64,000 bases of DNA from NCBI RefSeq assembly GCF_003337735.1, contig NZ_QPJY01000004.1:1-64000 (forward strand), given 5' to 3'. The translations under genes and the position numbers were made by a program. Shown here piece after piece: positions 31,791 through 41,062 of this stretch (positions within the stretch are counted from its first letter, which is position 1; every line of letters begins with the position of its first letter). This DNA is from Thioalbus denitrificans (GTDB lineage Bacteria; Pseudomonadota; Gammaproteobacteria; DSM-26407). The notes beneath the pieces were generated by a model. It was not told the DNA's origin. It saw only the letters and a list, made by a program, of their open reading frames with translations, and ran no database searches.

Positions 31791-32936
31791 TCAGCCGCCG
31801 TAGCCGGTCAGCTCCACGTAGCCCACCCCGCCCAGGGCGCGGCCATCCCGCTCGCCCCCGACGCTCACCGCGCCCTCCCAGTAGCGCACCGAGAGGTCGA
31901 GCTCCTGGTCCGGGAGACGGGGTACGATCTCGAGGGTCAGATCCAGGGTCGGCACGGACAGCCTCCAGCCGACCGGGTAGACCGCGCCGGTGGCGGGGCT
32001 GGTCCACTCCCTCCCCGCCTCCAGCCTGACCGCGTCGTGCGCCAGGCGGGTGCTGCGCCCCTCGCTGTCCACCAGGACCCCGGCGCTGTGGGGATCGGTG
32101 GAACCGTCGGCGCGGCGCAGGCGGTAGTACATCAGGTCGCTGCCATCCTCCAGCTGCAGGGCGAACCAGTCCCAGCCCACCTGGCCCGCCCCGAGGGCGC
32201 TGGTGCTCCACTCCCGGTCGAACCAGCTGCTGCCGCTCACGGGATACTCGACGCCGGCGAGGCGGACCACGCCCTGGCTGGCGATGCGGGTTCCGGAGTA
32301 GTAGTAGGAGGCATTGCCCGCCGCGGCGCTCTTCCGGCTCAGCCCCCGGTCGCCCTGCAGCACCCAGGGCTTGCCGCCCTCCAGGGTGAGATCCAGGGCG
32401 ATCCCCGCCTCGGCCACGCTGATGCGCAGGGGGAACAGCTCCGCCCCCTGCCCATCCACCCGCCAGTCCCGCAGCCACACGGCGAAGGGCCGCGACTGGG
32501 CGCCGGCCAGTTCCAGGCTGTCCCGGCTCATGCGCTCGAAGGCATGGAAGCCCCCGCCCTCCGTGTCGGTGAGGGTGAAATGGCTCATGTAGACCTGGTT
32601 GGTGGCCCAGGCCGTATCCCGGGCCGGGGGATCCGGGCGCAGGGCGAAGCGGAAGAAGGTCAGCTGGTAGCCGAAGTGGCGTCCGTCCGCGGTCTGCAGG
32701 TTGCCGGTGAAGTACCACCACTCGCTGCGGTAGTCGGGGTGCGGACCGTGATCGGCGGGAAACCTGAAGGGCCGGGGCTCCAGCGCCCGGGCGAACCCCG
32801 CCCCGTCCCCCCCCAGCAGTTCCCCCAGCCGGAAGCCGCCCCCCTCCTGCGCCCGGAGGGCGGGCGCGAACGCCAGCACCGCGGCGAAAAGGAGATGGGT
32901 CAGCCGCCGCACAAGACTCAAGGGACCCGTTTCCAC
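31791..32936 (-). CDS. attH: AttH/CrtC-like lipocalin-fold exported protein
   Basis: A 381-residue protein with signal peptide LTHLLFAAVLAFAPALRA. The mature part belongs to the AttH/carotenoid 1,2-hydratase-like lipocalin superfamily: FRFPADHGPHPDYRSEWWYF, TGNLQTADGRHFGYQLTFFR, then VYMSHFTLTDTEGGGFHAFE, GSSWFDREWSTSAL and WDWFALQLEDGSDLMYYRLR. It is the third member of the AttEFGH-type exporter with the permease and ATPase upstream. The substrate is not known; a lipid or hydrophobic cargo is inferred from the lipocalin folds. It is 139 bp from the permease gene, an interval holding a repeat. Confidence 0.88.
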   Translation of the reverse strand: METGPLSLVRRLTHLLFAAVLAFAPALRAQEGGGFRLGELLGGDGAGFARALEPRPFRFPADHGPHPDYRSEWWYFTGNLQTADGRHFGYQLTFFRFALRPDPPARDTAWATNQVYMSHFTLTDTEGGGFHAFERMSRDSLELAGAQSRPFAVWLRDWRVDGQGAELFPLRISVAEAGIALDLTLEGGKPWVLQGDRGLSRKSAAAGNASYYYSGTRIASQGVVRLAGVEYPVSGSSWFDREWSTSALGAGQVGWDWFALQLEDGSDLMYYRLRRADGSTDPHSAGVLVDSEGRSTRLAHDAVRLEAGREWTSPATGAVYPVGWRLSVPTLDLTLEIVPRLPDQELDLSVRYWEGAVSVGGERDGRALGGVGYVELTGYGG

Positions 32937-32991
32937 TACCGTTCGACCTCTCGACGTTCCACCACTGCGAGGGAACCGTTCCGTTTCCGGA

Positions 32992-33053
32992 TAAACCGCA
33001 GATTAACGCTGACTGGCATTGAATCAACGAAAATCAGCGCGAATCCGCGGTTC
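32992..33053. repeat. Inverted repeat of CCGCAGATT / AATCCGCGG type
   Basis: Left arm (32992-33012) contains AACCGCAGATTAACGCTGA. Right arm (33031-33053) is the inverse, reading AACCGCGGATTCGCGCTGAT on minus. The arms are 18 bp apart and differ at a few positions. It follows the stop of the permease gene by 22 bp, like the other repeats. Confidence 0.65.
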
Positions 33054-33075
33054 AACAAGTGTTTTCAAAAATCCG

Positions 33076-35625
33076 TCACTCACCGCGCAGGGCGAGGGCC
33101 GGGGGGGTGCGGGCCATGAGCCAGGCGGGGTAGACGCCGGCGAGGAGGCCCGCGGACAGGGCCAGCAGCACGGCCTGGCCGAGGATGGCCGGATCGGTGG
33201 TCCACTGCAGGGTCCAGCCGAAGGCGCGGTAGTTGATGACGTGGGTGAGGACACGGGCCATGAGCAGTCCCGCCGGCACCGCCAGCAGCCCCGCCGTCAG
33301 CCCCATCAGGCCGGTCTGGGCCGTGACCAGCAGCCACACCTGGCGCGGGGTCAGGCCGTTGACCCGCAGCACCGCCATCTCCCGGGCCCGCTCCAGGTGC
33401 AGCGCCAGCAGCGCGCTCAGCACGCCCACGAAGGCCACCACCACCGCCAGCAGCCGCAGCACGGTGGTGATGGTGAAGGTGCGGTCGAACACCTCCACCG
33501 AGGCGTTGAAGAGCTCGCGGTTGGCGCGGACCGCGAGGGCGAGGCCGTCGGCGGGCAGCACGCGGATGCGGGCCATGAGTTGTTCGATGTCCACGTCGGG
33601 CCGGGCGTGGACGCCGAGGGAGGAGACGGCCTCGTCGTTCCACAGGCGGCGGTAGAGGGCGGCATCGAGGTACACCACCCCCTGGTCCGAGCGGTAGTCG
33701 TAGAACACGCCCGCCACCGGCAACCGGACCGGGCCCGCCGAACCCCGCAGTTCGAGGGTGTCACCCACCGCGAGTCCGTGGCGAAAGGCGTAGGGCTCGG
33801 AGATCAGGACCGCGCTGCCGGCGCGGAAGGCCGTCCAGGCGGCGTCCGGCGCGCCGGACCGGAAGCGGAAGCGTTCCCGCTCCGACTCCGGCAGGGCGGC
33901 GGCGACGATCTGGGTGGGGCCGGTGGCGGACTCCACGACGACGCGCCGGTAGGAGGCCACCTCCGCCACCCCCTCCAGTCCGGCCACCCGTTCCATGAAT
34001 CCGCGGCCGAGGTCGGGCCAGGCCCCGCCGCCGGCGGTCCGTGCCGGCGCCACGTAGACATCGGCGCGCAGGGACTCGTCCAGCCAGTGCACCACCGTGT
34101 CGCGGAAGCTGGCCACCATCGTGCCCACGCCCACGGTCGCCGCGACGGCCACCATCAGGGCGGCGGCGGCGACGCCCGTGCGGCTGAGGTGGGCGGTGAT
34201 GCCCCGCGCGGCCATGTTGCCGAGCGCACCCAGCAGGAATGCCAGGAGCGGCCTGAAGGCGGCCACCAGCAGCAGGGTCAGCTTCGGGGTGAGCAGCGCG
34301 CAGGCCAGCACCAGCGCCACCAGGGCCACGTAGCCGAGCGCCAGGCTGTGGCCGGGCACGAGCACGGCCACCGCCCCGACGAGGGCGAGCCCGGCGCCGG
34401 CGGCGGCGGACCAGCGCACCCCGCGGTGCAGGCGGGCCTCCAGCACCACGCGGTTGAGGATGGCGCGCGGCGGTGTCAGCGCCGCCTCCAGCGCGGGGGG
34501 CAGTGCCGCCAGCAGCGCGGCCGACACGCCCAGCAGCAGGCCCTTGGCGAGGCCGGAGGCGGTGATCGACAGCTCCCTGACCGTGAGCACGAAGTAGATG
34601 TCGTTGATGGTGCGGGTCACCAGCCGCAGCAGCAGCTCCGCCAGCCCGAGCCCGAGCCCGAGCCCCAGCAGCGCCCCCACCAGCCCGGTGACGGCCGCTT
34701 CCGCGAGCACCAGGCGGAAGATCTGCCGCCGCGTCACGCCGAGGGTGCGCAGGCTGCCCAGCAGGGGGCGCCGGCGGACCACGGAGAAGGTGGTGGTGTT
34801 GTAGATGAGGAAGGTGCCCACGAGCAGGGCGAGCAGGCTCATGGCGGAAAGGTTCAGGTGGAATGCCTCGGTCATCCGCCCCAGCGCGGCGCTGCGCTGC
34901 TCGGCCGGCAGGATAGCGGCACCGGCGGGGAGCAGCGCGCGCAGCCGTTCCAGCGCCGCGCCGCCCGCCGCGCCCGTCGGCAGCACCAGGTCAACGTGGC
35001 TGATCCGGCCCTGCTCGCCCAGGATCTCCTGGGCCGAGGCGATGTCCGTCAGCACCAGCCCGCGCACCAGGCGCCGCAGCGCTGGATCCGTGGTCTCGAG
35101 ATACCCGGCCAGGGTCAGGGTCGCGGTCCGGCCCCGGGCCAGCACCTCCAGTTGCTCCCCGGGGGCAATCCCCAGCGAGTCGGCCGTCTCCGCGGCCATC
35201 AGCACGGCACCCGGCACCGCGAGCAGGCGCGTCACCGGTGTGCCGCCGCCGCCCACCCGCACGTAGCCGCGCACCCGGGCCTCGGCGAAGGGATCCACCC
35301 CGAGCAGCCGCAGGGAGCGTTCCGGATCGGCACTCGGCGCCACGTAGTCGTCGATGACCGGCGCCATGAGGATATCCCCGGGCGCCATTCGCAGCGCCCG
35401 GTAGACCGACTCGTCCAGCCCGCGCGGTCCGCCGATGACCTGGTGCGTTGCCCGGCCCGCGGTCTGCTCCGCGGCCAGCGAGAAGCCGCGCCGGGCGCTG
35501 TCGTTGGCCAGGTCGATGGCCACCACCACCGCCACCCCCAGCGCGATGCCCAGCACCGTGAGCCCCGTCTGCCAGGGATGACGCCAGAGAAACCGCAGGC
35601 TCGCACGCCAGAGAACCGGGATCAT
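33076..35625 (-). CDS. FtsX-family ABC permease (AttFG-like, duplicated)
   Basis: An 849-residue inner-membrane protein with two tandem FtsX/MacB modules, consistent with an AttF-AttG fusion. TM1 is at residues 17-40 (WQTGLTVLGIALGVAVVVAI). A large MacB-like periplasmic domain follows (about 45-235), then FtsX helices LSLLALLVGTFLIYNTTTFSVVRRR, FRLVLAEAAVTGLVGALLGLGLGL and so on. A second periplasmic domain and C-terminal FtsX block contain LRLLAVVVAFVGVLSALLAL and TGLMGLTAGLLAVPAGLLMARV. It should couple to the ATPase encoded upstream and work with AttH, moving a lipid or lipoprotein-like substrate outward. A 213-bp repeat element separates it from the ATPase gene. Confidence 0.9.
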   Translation of the reverse strand: MIPVLWRASLRFLWRHPWQTGLTVLGIALGVAVVVAIDLANDSARRGFSLAAEQTAGRATHQVIGGPRGLDESVYRALRMAPGDILMAPVIDDYVAPSADPERSLRLLGVDPFAEARVRGYVRVGGGGTPVTRLLAVPGAVLMAAETADSLGIAPGEQLEVLARGRTATLTLAGYLETTDPALRRLVRGLVLTDIASAQEILGEQGRISHVDLVLPTGAAGGAALERLRALLPAGAAILPAEQRSAALGRMTEAFHLNLSAMSLLALLVGTFLIYNTTTFSVVRRRPLLGSLRTLGVTRRQIFRLVLAEAAVTGLVGALLGLGLGLGLAELLLRLVTRTINDIYFVLTVRELSITASGLAKGLLLGVSAALLAALPPALEAALTPPRAILNRVVLEARLHRGVRWSAAAGAGLALVGAVAVLVPGHSLALGYVALVALVLACALLTPKLTLLLVAAFRPLLAFLLGALGNMAARGITAHLSRTGVAAAALMVAVAATVGVGTMVASFRDTVVHWLDESLRADVYVAPARTAGGGAWPDLGRGFMERVAGLEGVAEVASYRRVVVESATGPTQIVAAALPESERERFRFRSGAPDAAWTAFRAGSAVLISEPYAFRHGLAVGDTLELRGSAGPVRLPVAGVFYDYRSDQGVVYLDAALYRRLWNDEAVSSLGVHARPDVDIEQLMARIRVLPADGLALAVRANRELFNASVEVFDRTFTITTVLRLLAVVVAFVGVLSALLALHLERAREMAVLRVNGLTPRQVWLLVTAQTGLMGLTAGLLAVPAGLLMARVLTHVINYRAFGWTLQWTTDPAILGQAVLLALSAGLLAGVYPAWLMARTPPALALRGE

Positions 35626-35636
35626 TTTTTGTTTAA

Positions 35637-35841
35637 TGGACAGGATTGACAGGATTAACAGGATTTTAAAAAGAGAAGCCTTATCCGCAGATTACACGGA
35701 TTACGCCGATTGAGTACTGGTCTGGCCGTGCCGATAACCAGCCCATGAGACCGTGTTGAAGCAAGAGCGCGCATCAACGACCAAGAAAACCGATAACCTG
35801 AACAGCTTAATCCCGTGAATCCTGTAAATCCTGTCTATTCA
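35637..35841. repeat. Composite palindromic repeat E1 (ACAGGATT arms, CGCAGATTA block)
   Basis: Left end: three ACAGGATTN units (35637-35655), a short AT-rich gap, then CCGCAGATTACACGGATTAC units (35682-35710). A core of about 100 bp follows. The right end is the inverse AATCCTGTAAATCCTGTC run (35818-35837) ending TATTCA. The TGA stop of the ATPase gene is 35841-35839, within the right terminus. Core bases 35731-35751 match the core of E2 at 18 of 21 positions in opposite orientation. Confidence 0.8.
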
Positions 35842-36564
35842 GTTAGTTTCGTTCGTTTGCCGGATCAGGCGCCCGTCGTGGAGGGTGTAGACGGCGTCGG
35901 CGATGGCGGCGACTTCGGGGCTATGGGTGACCACCAGCAGGGTCTTGCCGCGGCGGCGGGTGAGGCGATCGAGGAGCTCCAGCACGGCCGCGCCGGTCTC
36001 CTCGTCCAGGTTGCCGGTGGGTTCGTCGGCCAGCACCAGCTCCGGGTCGTGGACCAGGGCCCGGGCGATGGCCACCCGCTGCTGCTCGCCGCCGGAGAGC
36101 CGTTCGGGGAAGCTCCCGGCGCGATCCTTCAGCCCCACCTGCGCCAGCAGATCGAGGGCGATGGCCTCGCCGCGGCCGTCACGCCGCCCCTGCAGCTCCA
36201 GCGGCAGCAGCAGGTTCTCCAGCACGGTCAGGGTGGGCACCAGGTTGAAGAACTGGAACACGAAGCCCACGTGGCTGCGGCGGAACAGGGTCCGGTCGTG
36301 CTCCCTCATGGCGGTGATGTCGGCGCCCAGCACCCGCACCGTCCCGGCATCCGGCGGGTCGATCCCGGCCACGAGGTTCAGCAGCGTGGACTTGCCCGAG
36401 CCGCTGCGCCCGAGCAGCGCCACCACCGCCCCCGCCCCCATGCGGAAATCGAGCCCCGCGAACACCACCCGCTCCCGCTCCCCCTCGCGGTAATGCTTCG
36501 CCAGCCCGGCGATCTCCACCACGGGAACGGTCACGGCCTGGGGAGACGTCTGAGGGGTTTGCAT
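35839..36564 (-). CDS. ABC transporter ATPase (LolD/MacB-like, AttE)
   Basis: A 241-residue ATPase of the MacB/LolD/AttE group. Walker A is [18 protein letters not shown]-loop region [20 protein letters not shown], signature [20 protein letters not shown] and Walker [21 protein letters not shown]. It powers the FtsX-type permease encoded next. The gene is bracketed by two inverted copies of the composite repeat (E1 downstream, E2 upstream), and its stop codon lies in E1. The exact AttE assignment rests on the neighbouring attH and permease. Confidence 0.9.
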   Translation of the reverse strand: MQTPQTSPQAVTVPVVEIAGLAKHYREGERERVVFAGLDFRMGAGAVVALLGRSGSGKSTLLNLVAGIDPPDAGTVRVLGADITAMREHDRTLFRRSHVGFVFQFFNLVPTLTVLENLLLPLELQGRRDGRGEAIALDLLAQVGLKDRAGSFPERLSGGEQQRVAIARALVHDPELVLADEPTGNLDEETGAAVLELLDRLTRRRGKTLLVVTHSPEVAAIADAVYTLHDGRLIRQTNETN

Positions 36565-36580
36565 GGCAGTAATGGCAGTA

Positions 36581-36811
36581 ATAGGCAGGATTTACAGGAT
36601 TGACAGGATTTTCCAAGAAACAAGACAGCGTCAGGTTTCAGCGATCAACGATGCGCGATCCGCTTATCGGATGCAGCGCGACGCAGTACTGGCTTTCACC
36701 CGTCTCATCGGCTGGGTATCGCTGCCTCCGAGGAGGGTGGTTAATCTGCGTAATCTGCGGATAAAACTTCTGTATTTAAAATCCCGTTAATCCTGTCAAT
36801 CCTGTCTATTC
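36581..36811. repeat. Composite palindromic repeat E2 (inverted copy of E1)
   Basis: Left end: ACAGGATTN units (36584-36612). Right end: AATCTGCGTAATCTGCGGAT block (36743-36762), then AATCCTGTCAATCCTGTC and TATTCA (36790-36811). Read on the minus strand the order is ACAGGATT arm, CGCAGATTA block, core, ACAGGATT arm, the same as E1. The hemH stop is 7 bp past the right terminus. It lies 17 bp upstream of the ATPase start. Confidence 0.8.
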
Positions 36812-36817
36812 AAGAAA

Positions 36818-37930
36818 TCAATCCGGCGCGCCGGCCGCCAGGGCCCGTTCGCGGCTGGCGTCGCACTCGGCGTCGGCCGTGGCGGCGTCCCAGGCGGGCG
36901 CGGTTTCGGGCCAGCCGGAGGCGTGGCGCAGAACCAGGCTTTCCAGGAGATCGATGTGGAGGGGATCGTCGTTGAGGGCGCGGATGTAGCTGTACTCCTC
37001 CCCCCCGGCGCCGAGGAACAGGTCGCGGTTCTCCACCGCCAGCTCCTCCAGGGTCTCCAGGCAGTCGGCGGCGAAGCCGGGGCTCACCACATCCACCCGC
37101 TTCACACCCGCCCGGGCCCACTCCCGCAGGGTGGCGTCGGTGTAGGGCTTGACCCAGGGATCGCGGCCGAACCGGGACTGGAACGCCACGGCCCAGGCGT
37201 CGTCCGGCAGCCCCAGGCGCTCGGCCACCAGCCGCGCGCTCTTGCGGCACTGGCAGGGATAGGGATCCCCGCGGCGGTGGTAGCGCTCGGGAATGCCGTG
37301 GAAGGAGAACAGCAGCCGTTCGCCCGGGGTGCGCTGCTCCCAGGCGGCGCGGAGGGACGCCGCCAGCGCCTCGATATAGGCCGGGTCGTCATGGTAGTGG
37401 GTGATGAAGCGAAGCTCCGGCAGCCAGCGCCAATTCCGCATCACCTCCGCGATCCGATCCACGGTGGTGGCGGTGGTGGTGGCCGAGTACTGGGGATAGA
37501 GGGGCAGCACCAGCAGCCGCTCCACCCCCGCCGCGCGCAACTCATCCAGGGCCGCGGGAATGGAGGGATTGCCGTAGCGCATGCCCAGCGCCACCTTGAC
37601 GGGGCCCGGGCAACGCTGCGCCAGGCGCTCCTGCAGCAGCGCCGCCTGCTGGCGGGAAATGGACAGCAGCGGAGACCCGTCGTCGGTCCACACCGCGGCG
37701 TAGTTGCGCGCCACCCGCGCCGGGCGCACACGCAGAATGACGCCGTGGAGGATCAGCCACCACAGCGGCCGCGCCAGCTCCACCACCCGTCGGTCCCAGA
37801 GAAACTCGGCCAGGTAGCGCCGCACCGCCGCGGCGGTGGGGGCATCGGGGGTGCCCAGGTTGACCAGCAGCACCCCCGTGGCCGGCAACCGCCCATGGCG
37901 GTACCCCGGGTCGCGGACACCAGCGCTCAT
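36818..37930 (-). CDS. hemH: Ferrochelatase
   Basis: A 370-residue enzyme that inserts Fe2+ into protoporphyrin IX to make protoheme, on the inner face of the cytoplasmic membrane. N-terminal block GVLLVNLGTPDAPTAAAVRRYLAEFL. Active-site His in LLFSFHGIPERYHRRGDPYP and Glu in SPGFAADCLETLEELAVEN. LLVLPLYPQYSATTTATT is also invariant. The CQCRK segment after the active-site His is typical of proteobacterial hemH. Its start is 10 bp from the thioredoxin stop, so hemH follows the thioredoxin gene in one unit. Confidence 0.96.
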   Translation of the reverse strand: MSAGVRDPGYRHGRLPATGVLLVNLGTPDAPTAAAVRRYLAEFLWDRRVVELARPLWWLILHGVILRVRPARVARNYAAVWTDDGSPLLSISRQQAALLQERLAQRCPGPVKVALGMRYGNPSIPAALDELRAAGVERLLVLPLYPQYSATTTATTVDRIAEVMRNWRWLPELRFITHYHDDPAYIEALAASLRAAWEQRTPGERLLFSFHGIPERYHRRGDPYPCQCRKSARLVAERLGLPDDAWAVAFQSRFGRDPWVKPYTDATLREWARAGVKRVDVVSPGFAADCLETLEELAVENRDLFLGAGGEEYSYIRALNDDPLHIDLLESLVLRHASGWPETAPAWDAATADAECDASRERALAAGAPD

Positions 37931-37940
37931 GGGTGGGTTC

Positions 37941-38315
37941 TCAGGCCTGGGCGCCGCCCTGCTCCTCGGCGATCTGGCGGTGCACCTCGGCCATGTCGAC
38001 CTCGCGGATCTGACCGATGAGCTGTTCCAGCGCCGAGCCCGGCAGTGCGCCCGGCTGGGAGAAGAGGATGACCTTTTCGCGGAACACCATCAGGGTGGGA
38101 ATGGAGCGGATCTGGAAGTGGGAGGCCAGCTCCATCTGGTCTTCGGTGTTCACCTTGGCGAACACGACATCCTCGTGCTGCTCGGAAATTTCATCGTAGA
38201 CCGGCGCGAAGGACTGGCACGGGCCACACCAGGGGGCCCAGAAGTCCACCATCACGATGTCGTTGTTCTCGATGACCTCGACGAAGTTGTCCTTGTTCAG
38301 CTCGACAGTGCTCAT
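37941..38315 (-). CDS. Thioredoxin
   Basis: A 124-residue cytoplasmic thioredoxin-fold protein with the standard active site VDFWAPWCGPCQSFAPVYDE (Cys30 and Cys33) and the cis-proline loop IRSIPTLMVFREK. The C-terminal helix extends about 15 residues past typical TrxA (MAEVHRQIAEEQGGAQA). It is likely a paralogue of TrxA rather than the main thioredoxin. It reduces disulphides in client proteins. It lies upstream of hemH on the minus strand. Confidence 0.93.
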   Translation of the reverse strand: MSTVELNKDNFVEVIENNDIVMVDFWAPWCGPCQSFAPVYDEISEQHEDVVFAKVNTEDQMELASHFQIRSIPTLMVFREKVILFSQPGALPGSALEQLIGQIREVDMAEVHRQIAEEQGGAQA

Positions 38316-38411
38316 TGAAATGCTCCGGCAGGTGCCCCGGCAGTACCGTGGACGGAAGTGAAGGGATTGGATTGGATTGAATTGGCGCTAGGATAGCCCA
38401 AGCGGCGGGTG

Positions 38412-38438
38412 AAAAAGAACCGCGCTGAGCGCGCGGTT
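38412..38438 (-). terminator. Second terminator downstream of adk
   Basis: On minus, the near-palindrome AACCGCGCG / CGCGGTT is followed by CTTTTT. It is the second of two hairpins in tandem after adk, and should insulate the thioredoxin-hemH unit. Confidence 0.6.
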
Positions 38439-38454
38439 ACTGGCCCGGAAACGG

Positions 38455-38492
38455 AAAGGGCCCGCGTTTCCCTCCGGGGAGCGCGGGCCCTT
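38455..38492 (-). terminator. Terminator of adk
   Basis: A 12-13-bp stem (AAGGGCCCGCGC / GCGCGGGCCCTT-like) is followed on minus by TTCCGTTTCC. It starts about 18 bp after the adk stop codon. Confidence 0.7.
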
Positions 38493-38510
38493 CGTGATAC
38501 CGGGGGCGTC

Positions 38511-39272
<762 letters not shown>

Positions 39273-39386
39273 CTATTATGCGCACACGCGCCTCACTCGG
39301 CCACTCAAGCGCAGTTAATGCTGCAACGCGCAATCACTTATGATGTCGAATGGTAGATTGAATCCGCGAACGAATTCGGGACACCC

Positions 39387-40136
39387 ATGGAAATCAACCG
39401 CAAGACTTTCCTGCTGCTGGCAATGCTGTGCCTGGCCCCGCCCGTCCACGCCGGTTGCGACGATCCGCCGGGCCCCCAGGTGAACTGGTCCCGCTGCGAC
39501 AAGGTGGGCGCGGATCTGCAGGGCCAGGATCTCAGCAACGCGGTCCTGGTGCGGACCAATCTGACCCGGGCCAACCTGGACGGTGCCAACCTGGACGGTG
39601 CCGACCTCAGCTTCGCGGACCTCACCGAGGCCCGCATGAACGGGGCCCGCCTGCGCCGCACGACGCTGGTGGGGGCCAACCTGGGCTCGGTGGCCCTGAA
39701 CGACGCCCGGCTCAACGGCGCGCGGCTGGAACGCGCCCGCCTCTACCAGGCGGATCTCAGCGGTGCCCGGCTGACCGGCGCCCGCCTCTACGATGCGGAT
39801 CTGAGCGGCATGACCGGGATCGGTGCCGACTTTACCGGGGCCAACCTGGAACGGACCCGGCTGGATGGCGCCGACCTGGCCGGCGCCGACCTCACCCAGG
39901 CCAACCTCGAGGGGGCCTCGCTGGAATCGGCCCGGCTCACGGGCGCGACACTCGTGAAGGCGCGGCTGGTGGGCGCTTCGCTCTACGACACCGACCTGAG
40001 TGAAGCGAATCTCGAGAAGGCGGACCTCAGCGGCGCCGATATCACCGGGATCCGGCTCGAGGGAGCCCAGCTCGGGAACGCCAGCTGGACCGACCGCCGC
40101 CGCTGCCGCCCCGGCTCCGTCGGCGAGTGCCGCTGA
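39387..40136 (+). CDS. Exported pentapeptide-repeat protein
   Basis: A 249-residue protein with a signal peptide (FLLLAMLCLAPPVHA, then GCDDPPG). From about residue 40 to 235 it is almost entirely A(D/N)LxX pentapeptides, for example LTRANLDGANLDGADLSFAD and LAGADLTQANLEGASLESAR. They should form a right-handed quadrilateral beta-helix. Four cysteines (two N-terminal, two C-terminal) probably cap the helix by disulphides in the periplasm. Function unknown. Secreted pentapeptide proteins of this sort are common in Gammaproteobacteria, and gyrase mimicry is unlikely because it is exported. Confidence 0.9.
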   Translation: MEINRKTFLLLAMLCLAPPVHAGCDDPPGPQVNWSRCDKVGADLQGQDLSNAVLVRTNLTRANLDGANLDGADLSFADLTEARMNGARLRRTTLVGANLGSVALNDARLNGARLERARLYQADLSGARLTGARLYDADLSGMTGIGADFTGANLERTRLDGADLAGADLTQANLEGASLESARLTGATLVKARLVGASLYDTDLSEANLEKADLSGADITGIRLEGAQLGNASWTDRRRCRPGSVGECR

Positions 40137-40192
40137 GGCCGGCGGCCATGACGCACTGACGCCGTCCCGCTCGGAACCCCCGCGAAGGCTCC

Positions 40193-41002
40193 ATGCTGCG
40201 CATCGTCACCCTGAACACCTGGAAGGGCGAGGGCGACTACCCCGCGCGGCTGGAGGCCATGGGAACGGGACTGGCGCAACTCGCCCCCGACGTGGTGGCC
40301 CTGCAGGAGTGCCTGCTGGCGCCGGCCGCGGGGCTCGATACCGCCGCGGCGCTCGCCGCCCGCCTGGGCTTCCACCATGCGCTCCTCCCCATGCGCCGGA
40401 AGGTGCGCCGGGTGGGCGATCGACAGCTCGACTGCTGGGCTGGGCTTGCCCTGCTCTCCCGCTGGCCCATCCTGGAACAGTCCGATCTGACCCTGCCCTC
40501 GCTGGCCGGGGACGGCGAGCGGCGCGCCCTCCTGGCGCGCCTGGAACGTCCCGGCGGCCCGATCACCGCGGCCTGCCTGCATCTGAGCTGGCTGCCCGGC
40601 GCGGGCGGGACGCGCCGGAAGCAGCTGGAGGCGGTGCTTGCCGCCCCCCTGTGGGGCGCACCCGCGCGGCTGCGGCTGCTGGCGGGCGATATCAACGCGG
40701 CGCCGGACAGCCCCGAGCTGCGCGCCCTCGGGGACGGCGTCCACGGCTGGAGGGCCCGTTCCTGCTGGGACGCCTCGGGCGCCACGCCAGCGGCGACCTT
40801 CGACCCCGCCAATCCCCTCACGGCGCCGCTGGAGCGGCCCGCGACCCTGGACCACATCCACGCCCTCTTCCGCCCGGAGGCGGCCGCACCGTGCTTCGGC
40901 GCCGTGCGCGTGGTGCTGAACCACCCCGATCCCCACGGCACCTGGCCCAGCGATCACTTCGGCGTGCTCGCCGGGATAATCCCCCCGGCGTCCGGGGGCT
41001 AA
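40193..41002 (+). CDS. Endonuclease/exonuclease/phosphatase (EEP) family hydrolase
   Basis: A 269-residue cytoplasmic protein of the exonuclease III/DNase I-like superfamily. Motifs in order: RIVTLNTWKGEGDY (Asn8), VVALQECLLAP (metal-binding Glu), CLHLSW (His), LLAGDINAAPDSPELR (Asp-x-Asn) and the C-terminal WPSDHFGVLA (Asp-His). All catalytic positions are present. The substrate may be a nucleic acid, phosphoinositide-like or sphingomyelin-like phosphodiester; sequence alone cannot tell. It starts 57 bp after the pentapeptide gene. Confidence 0.85.
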   Translation: MLRIVTLNTWKGEGDYPARLEAMGTGLAQLAPDVVALQECLLAPAAGLDTAAALAARLGFHHALLPMRRKVRRVGDRQLDCWAGLALLSRWPILEQSDLTLPSLAGDGERRALLARLERPGGPITAACLHLSWLPGAGGTRRKQLEAVLAAPLWGAPARLRLLAGDINAAPDSPELRALGDGVHGWRARSCWDASGATPAATFDPANPLTAPLERPATLDHIHALFRPEAAAPCFGAVRVVLNHPDPHGTWPSDHFGVLAGIIPPASGG

Positions 41003-41062
41003 TCAGGGGCGTCCCGGCGCGCTATCCTCTACTCATGACACAACACGGTCGGGGGTAGACCG

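Noticed and set aside
33019-35649. Open frame of about 876 codons on plus opposite the FtsX permease
   Set aside because: Shadow frame rich in Q, H, G and R. The permease on the other strand has clear helices and family motifs.
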